A stretch of 64,000 bases of DNA from Malachius bipustulatus (taxonomy: Eukaryota > Arthropoda > Insecta > Coleoptera > Melyridae), in NCBI GenBank assembly GCA_910589415.1, contig OU342630.1, positions 80,906,186 through 80,970,185 of the forward strand. The letters run 5' to 3'. The stretch's first letter is position 1, and each line of letters starts with the position of its first letter. Positions 59,458 to 64,000 of the stretch are shown here, piece by piece. The notes under the pieces were generated by a model, which saw only the letters and a program-made list of their open reading frames with translations, searched no databases and was not told the DNA's origin. A program made the position numbers and the translations under genes.

Positions 59458-60481
59458 CTGAAATAATTATGACGAAGTTAAATTAAAATAATAAACAAAT
59501 TTGTGCCTCTATAAAGCTCAACGCTGCTCTATTTATTATTTTATATCAAGTAAAACACTCCAATCAAAACAGGACAAATAATTAATAGGTATATAGAAAT
59601 GACATTTTTTAAGCACCTACTTCCAAATGGCATATTTTTTTTTTTTTTGCAAAATAAAAACTCAATAAACATGGGCAATTTTAAAATAAAATGGTGGATA
59701 AAAGATAAAACTGTATTAATCATGCGAACAATATTCAGCGATGACAAATCCCTGTTAGACAACATGTTAACGACTGAAAGTAACATTTTTTTCACAAAGA
59801 TTTCCATACAAAACCGAATAACATTATTCTTCAAGGCTGCTTCAAAACTGAGGAGTACCTACTTTGTAGTTGCAGAAAAATTAATCTCAGATCTACTGGA
59901 TTTTAGACGGTTCACTAAAGCACCAAATTTATAATTAAAAGTAGTTTTGTCATAGGCGAATCTAATTCGCGGAATTTTCCCTGTTATATAAACCTGGGTA
60001 ACATGTGATACTTTTTTGGTATCCTTGTCACTGGATGCATTTAGACAGAATCTACCATTGCTAAGCAATAGGATATAAAATGCGCTCTCCTATAGGTTGT
60101 TGTTAATTGCTGGTAGGGTTTGTACACGCTTTGCGTTTGGACCTACAACAAACTTATGTATACATATAATCTGCTCCAAAAATCATCCTATTTGACTGAA
60201 GCCAACATAATTCAAATTGACAAATACTTAATATGTAACTTTCCAGTACCCAATAAATGGTACCTTAGTGTGAATAACAATTTTATGATATTGACATGAG
60301 CATTGAACATGTAGTAGGGGAAACCTATGAAAACTGTGTAAGCATCATGCTGCAGTGTTTTATTTTTATTCTGATCCCGTCGCACCTGCGGCAAAACTTT
60401 TTTTTAATTCAATTATCGTGCCTCGACTGCATAGGTCATTGGCACAACTGCAAAACGATTAACAAATAATTCCTAATCATG

Positions 60482-62096
60482 CTATGATGTATGACTGTAC
60501 ATTTCAGTATCACGAAGGAAAGTAATAACTGCGGCGGTATTTCCGGATGAACTGAGGCTTTCCTTGAGGTCGGTCCCCAGCTTGTAACCCCGGAGGACTT
60601 CAGCATATTGTGGGAATTCTGTCAGGATGTGCGAAACAGTAACGAGGGTATTGCAGTACTGGCAGAAGGGTGGGTTGCTAGATTCCATTAGATAGACGTG
60701 CGTGGTGCGGGTGTGTCCAATTCTCAACCTACTTATTATGGTTTTGTCTCGTGTCGACATTGACGGCAATTGGCTTGAGTTCATTCTTGGTTGGTTGGTT
60801 TAGCTTTGGATGGATAGCTTTAGCTCTTGCCTGGATCCAGTGATTTTGCCACTCTAACAAGACGGTTTTCTTCAAGAGGTTGTTTAGAACCGAACGGGGT
60901 TGATTCTCGTTGACGAGCAGGCCAGAACTTGAAGCTTCACGAGCGGCCCAATCAGCTTTCCGTTGCAGATGATGCCAACTTGGGATGGTACCCAGGCGAT
61001 GATTAGAGAAATACCTTGGGTGGCAAGTTGCCGGCATCTTTCATGCACTCGTTGGACCAGCGCGCTTTGCGTGTACCTACATTATTGCTTATTACAAGGA
61101 CAAATGATAGTTAGTCTGTGTTTATACCGAATTTTTGATTTACTGCTGTTATGCTCTTGTGTGCCTAAAGAATCGCATATAGCTCCACTATATGTATGCT
61201 GCAGTGAGAGGAGACCTTATGTCCTGATATTATGATATCTGACGTGGTGACAGAGCAGTCAACTCCACTTTCGGCTTTAGCGACGTCAGTGTATATAATT
61301 TTGTCAAAATTGTGAGTGAGTTTTAAGAAAGCTTGTTTGAGGATAACAAGTTCTAAGAAAACTTGTTTGAGGTTGGTGTCAGAAGTTTGCTTTTTGGTCG
61401 GAACAGAGAGATATTGATGGAAGGTAACGCTTTGTTTCAAGGTGGTAGGTATGATATAAATGGGGTTGGAATGGTTTTGCAAAGGTTATTGTCTCCTAAT
61501 AATGGTTTTAGGGTTTTTGGTATAGATAGGTAGCAGCTTTTTTGGGCGATAGTAACTGATTGGGCAATATTTCAGCGCATGAAAAATGGAAGCCTGTTGT
61601 ATGTGCATGACCTATGAGTCAGGTGGTTTATGCAGTGTTGGAGTAAATCGCACGTAGTCGAAGAAATTTTGTCCTGAACAATAAAGAATAATGTCATCTG
61701 CATACAGTAAATGTTTAACTGGTGGTCTAATACTGGAGCCAATATCACTAATTGCTAAGATAAACAAGGTAGTACTCAGCACTGAACTTTGGGGGACCCC
61801 GTTCTCAAGTATAAAAGGATGAGACTGCTTTCCATTCGCAAGCACTGTGGAGTATTTCCTGATAGGTATATTTCTTCAAGTCTTTTATGGATCTCCAGGT
61901 AGCATCGAATGCACTCTATATGCCCAAAATTACAGCTACTATATCTTGTTGCGGAAATTGAAGAGGTTAACGTTAAATGGAAAAGGAATTTGATCGATTG
62001 CTCCTTGAAACAAAATCCAGTTACGAAATTCATCCTGCACCAAGTGCACTCTCCTTGCCTGCAGGTCGACCAGCTACTGGTGAAAAAATAAATCAC
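60482..62096 (-). pseudogene. fragmented LINE ORF2 with RT, RNase H and C-terminal region
   Basis: In minus-strand order: a reverse-transcriptase part (ENGVPQSSVLSTTLFILAIS, then LLYADDIILYCSG with the YADD active site, 61612-61845), an RNase H part (IIYTDVAKAESGVDCSV, VELYAIL, 61165-61482), then the post-RNase H region (LLVNENQPRSV, 60729-61037; ISRLRIGHTRTTHVYLM, CQYCNTLVTVSHIL, 60482-60784). This order is that of RNase H-bearing non-LTR retrotransposons of the I-like group. The parts lie in different frames and the N-terminal end before about 62096 is lost. Same orientation as the host exons. Confidence 0.85.
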
Positions 62097-62099
62097 AAA

Positions 62100-62920
62100 A
62101 TAAAAAGGAACATTTTTGTTTAATATAACAAAAAAGATACAAATAAAGTCTTTGTTTTGTAGTAAATTCTCTTAATTTTCTGTATCACCAATCTTTCCGC
62201 AATTAGCAACAACCAATCAGAGAACAAAATTTTGGCCTATCGCTAATCAATGATAAGTTCTTCCTAAATGGTCCCTGGATAGCTCAAAGGAGAATTGCCA
62301 GGGGTCATTTCTAGTTATTACCAGTCAAATTTTACAGCGAGCAGGTGGACCATGATCGCGGCAGTGTACCTATATTGTAGGGGAGGGATTCTGGAGAAAT
62401 TATTCTGACACATGATACTGACACACGTATAGAAAGATTACAATATACTTATTTATTGACCAAACAAGAAATCATATGCAAATACATATAAAATCTAGAA
62501 ATGAACAGGCAGATTACCCATCAAAACTATATCGTTGTATGTAATCTACAGACATTCAGTTATAAATATTAATATACAAATAAATATAAATGCAGAAAAC
62601 GAGATGTTTACAGGACGATTAATCCGGTACAATAATAATAATTTCTTAAATTTTTGAAACATTCTTATATAATATCCCTAATATTAATGGACAAAGAAGG
62701 ACGACATGATTCCAGATGGGGCTTGAATTACTTGTCATTAACTGTGGCTATTGATAATTTATTTACCACGTCAGTCGACATAGGTATATTGGATGATAAA
62801 CACTTTTTTCCCATGCACAATAAGGTCGTCGGTGAAGATTTGGTTTGGGGAAGCGTGGAGAGATATGCTTTCCTAGTTAGAGATCATGAAATTTGATGGC
62901 TCCTAATATAAATGACAATA
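62100..62920. other. intronic stretch with a segment related to 54660-54890
   Basis: Positions 62690-62876 align with 54660-54890 at GATTCCAGAT/GTTTCCAGAC, ATTGATAATTT and GGTGA-GATTT--TTTGGG. The CTGGATAGCTC motif of the 30281-30553 palindrome occurs near 62275. No recognised gene. Confidence 0.4.
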
Positions 62921-63114
62921 TTAAATTCTTGTCGAGTTTTGCAGTCTTCGAGGTTCCATATGTTTTTTCATATGTAAAAGTATATTATTCCTCCTGGTGG
63001 ATTCATAGGAACATAAATGACAACTGATTTTTGGTTTCCCGCAATCTCTTCTTAAATAAGCAGCTAATGATTGATAGCTCTTGTATTTCTTTTGACAGTT
63101 TGGACACTCGATCT
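62921..63114 (-). CDS. lola: lola-like isoform exon, first zinc site lacks its His
   Basis: Exon of 63 residues from a GATTTCAG acceptor to the stop at 62921; first of the array in transcription order. Finger 1 reads CPNCQKKYKSYQSLAAYLRR then DC: the zinc-binding His is replaced by Tyr (TAT for CAT), leaving C-C-Y-C. Finger 2 is complete: CHLCSYESTRRNNILLHMKK then H. Linker CGKPKISC. The tail is MEPRRLQNSTRI. The frame is otherwise intact, so the exon may still encode a one-finger protein or may be at the start of decay. Confidence 0.84.
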
Positions 63115-64000
63115 CTGAAATCATTTATGATAAAGTGAAATTTTTTATGATAAAAAATATAATAATAAACATATTATTGTGTGTTTCAATAAAGCTCACC
63201 CCTGTTCCACCCGTTTACACTACACAATTATGCCGCGGGTGAGGATTTGGATTCTTGCGCGCCAAGCAACAGAGCTCTGAAAAAAAAAGTAACGGACCGC
63301 GGGTGCCAGCACACGCAACAGAATATGCCACCAGATCTCCTAACGGCTTTTTTCTAATCGAGTTTACCATTTTCTTTTGTTTTTATTACCACTTTAGTGC
63401 AAAACTCGCTTCTTTTTTATTGCTTATAAAAAAAATAGAGCAGTCTAAATGGTCCCAATAGACGAATTATTGTATTAGAGAATTGAAATACCTACGAAAA
63501 AAATGAAAGTTGAAACAACCCGATGGATTCATGACTAAGCGAGAAAAAAATGAACAAAATAGCATTTTTTCAAAAATTCGTAACATCGCCATTTTGTGAG
63601 TTGCAGTGCAGGCTTTTTGTGACAGATAATCGATAGTGATAGCTACTTCTTGTATTCTAAACCCAGATGCTGTCGGATTAGTTTTTCCGAAGTTGGAATC
63701 ACAATAATATCTTCATACCATATTTTGCAGCGAGGCTGTACCTATGCTCTGGAGGTCATCCGATTCGAATTCATCAAACGGATTTGGAAAGTAGAAGTGT
63801 TCAGCTACTAGACGTCAATTTTAATTTTCCATTTAAATGCAAAACGGCCGAGCGAGCGTCAATGGTCGTCGAGTGGGGATAGATGAGGCGAAGGCGCATA
63901 AAAAAGTAATACAAACGCGCTGCACGCAAGTAATGAATTTTCAAATTTGATTATCTCAGCAACTAGCTAGACTATCTTAACTACTGTACTATTTGTAGGT
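63115..64000. other. intronic, no gene recognised
   Basis: Expected to be intron leading towards the shared upstream exons of the locus. Slightly GC-richer near 63840-63900. No BTB or linker exon was recognised. Confidence 0.4.

Noticed and set aside
61909..62091. Plus-strand frames over the LINE region
   Set aside because: Antisense to the reverse-transcriptase fragment, which has recognisable motifs.

Overview
Animal nuclear DNA, almost certainly an insect: AT-rich, intron-like, crowded with DNA-transposon debris. The species cannot be named from the sequence; a hemipteroid or another non-dipteran insect is a weak guess. The window carries one recognisable host locus, all on the minus strand: an array of 15 intact short exons (20941-63114) plus one wrecked exon. 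Each exon opens at a good 3' splice site, enters with the same phase (two bases complete a split codon), encodes a C2HC finger followed by a C2H2 finger (C-x2-C-x12-H-x4-C, then C-x2-C-x12-H-x3/4/5-H), and ends in its own stop codon, often with AATAAA shortly downstream. This is the architecture of the isoform-specific 3' exons of longitudinals lacking (lola), a BTB transcription-factor gene. The shared BTB exons are not here and should lie beyond position 64000.

Layout. 1-2.2 kb: a possible coding tail, AT-rich tandem repeats, a decamer minisatellite and a dead Tc1/mariner-like transposase. 2.2-20.9 kb: no host gene found; several palindromic transposons, a second transposase relic, a SINE tail and two CpG-richer stretches that could be first exons of an unseen minus-strand gene. 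20.9-43 kb: the distal, divergent lola-type exons, spaced by palindromic elements, a full-length tRNA-derived SINE, a complete type I hammerhead ribozyme motif (24126-24172, minus strand) and a PIF/Harbinger element with TTA target duplications. 45-54.2 kb: a young exon subfamily (second finger CPYRSKRK-like) with co-duplicated introns, one member split by a 988-bp palindromic transposon, two RT fragments of a LINE and two hAT-like elements. 57-63.1 kb: a second exon subfamily (CPNCQKKY / CSYKS), around an RNase H-bearing LINE fragment.

How it fits together: the exons would each be joined to the same upstream BTB exons, giving transcription factors with a common dimerisation domain and different DNA-binding ends. 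The array seems to grow by tandem duplication of exon plus intron and to decay by transposon insertion and zinc-ligand loss; both processes are visible here. The most unexpected items are the hammerhead ribozyme, the exon caught in the act of being destroyed with its empty site preserved in its neighbour, and the layered palindromes that carry terminal motifs inside terminal motifs.
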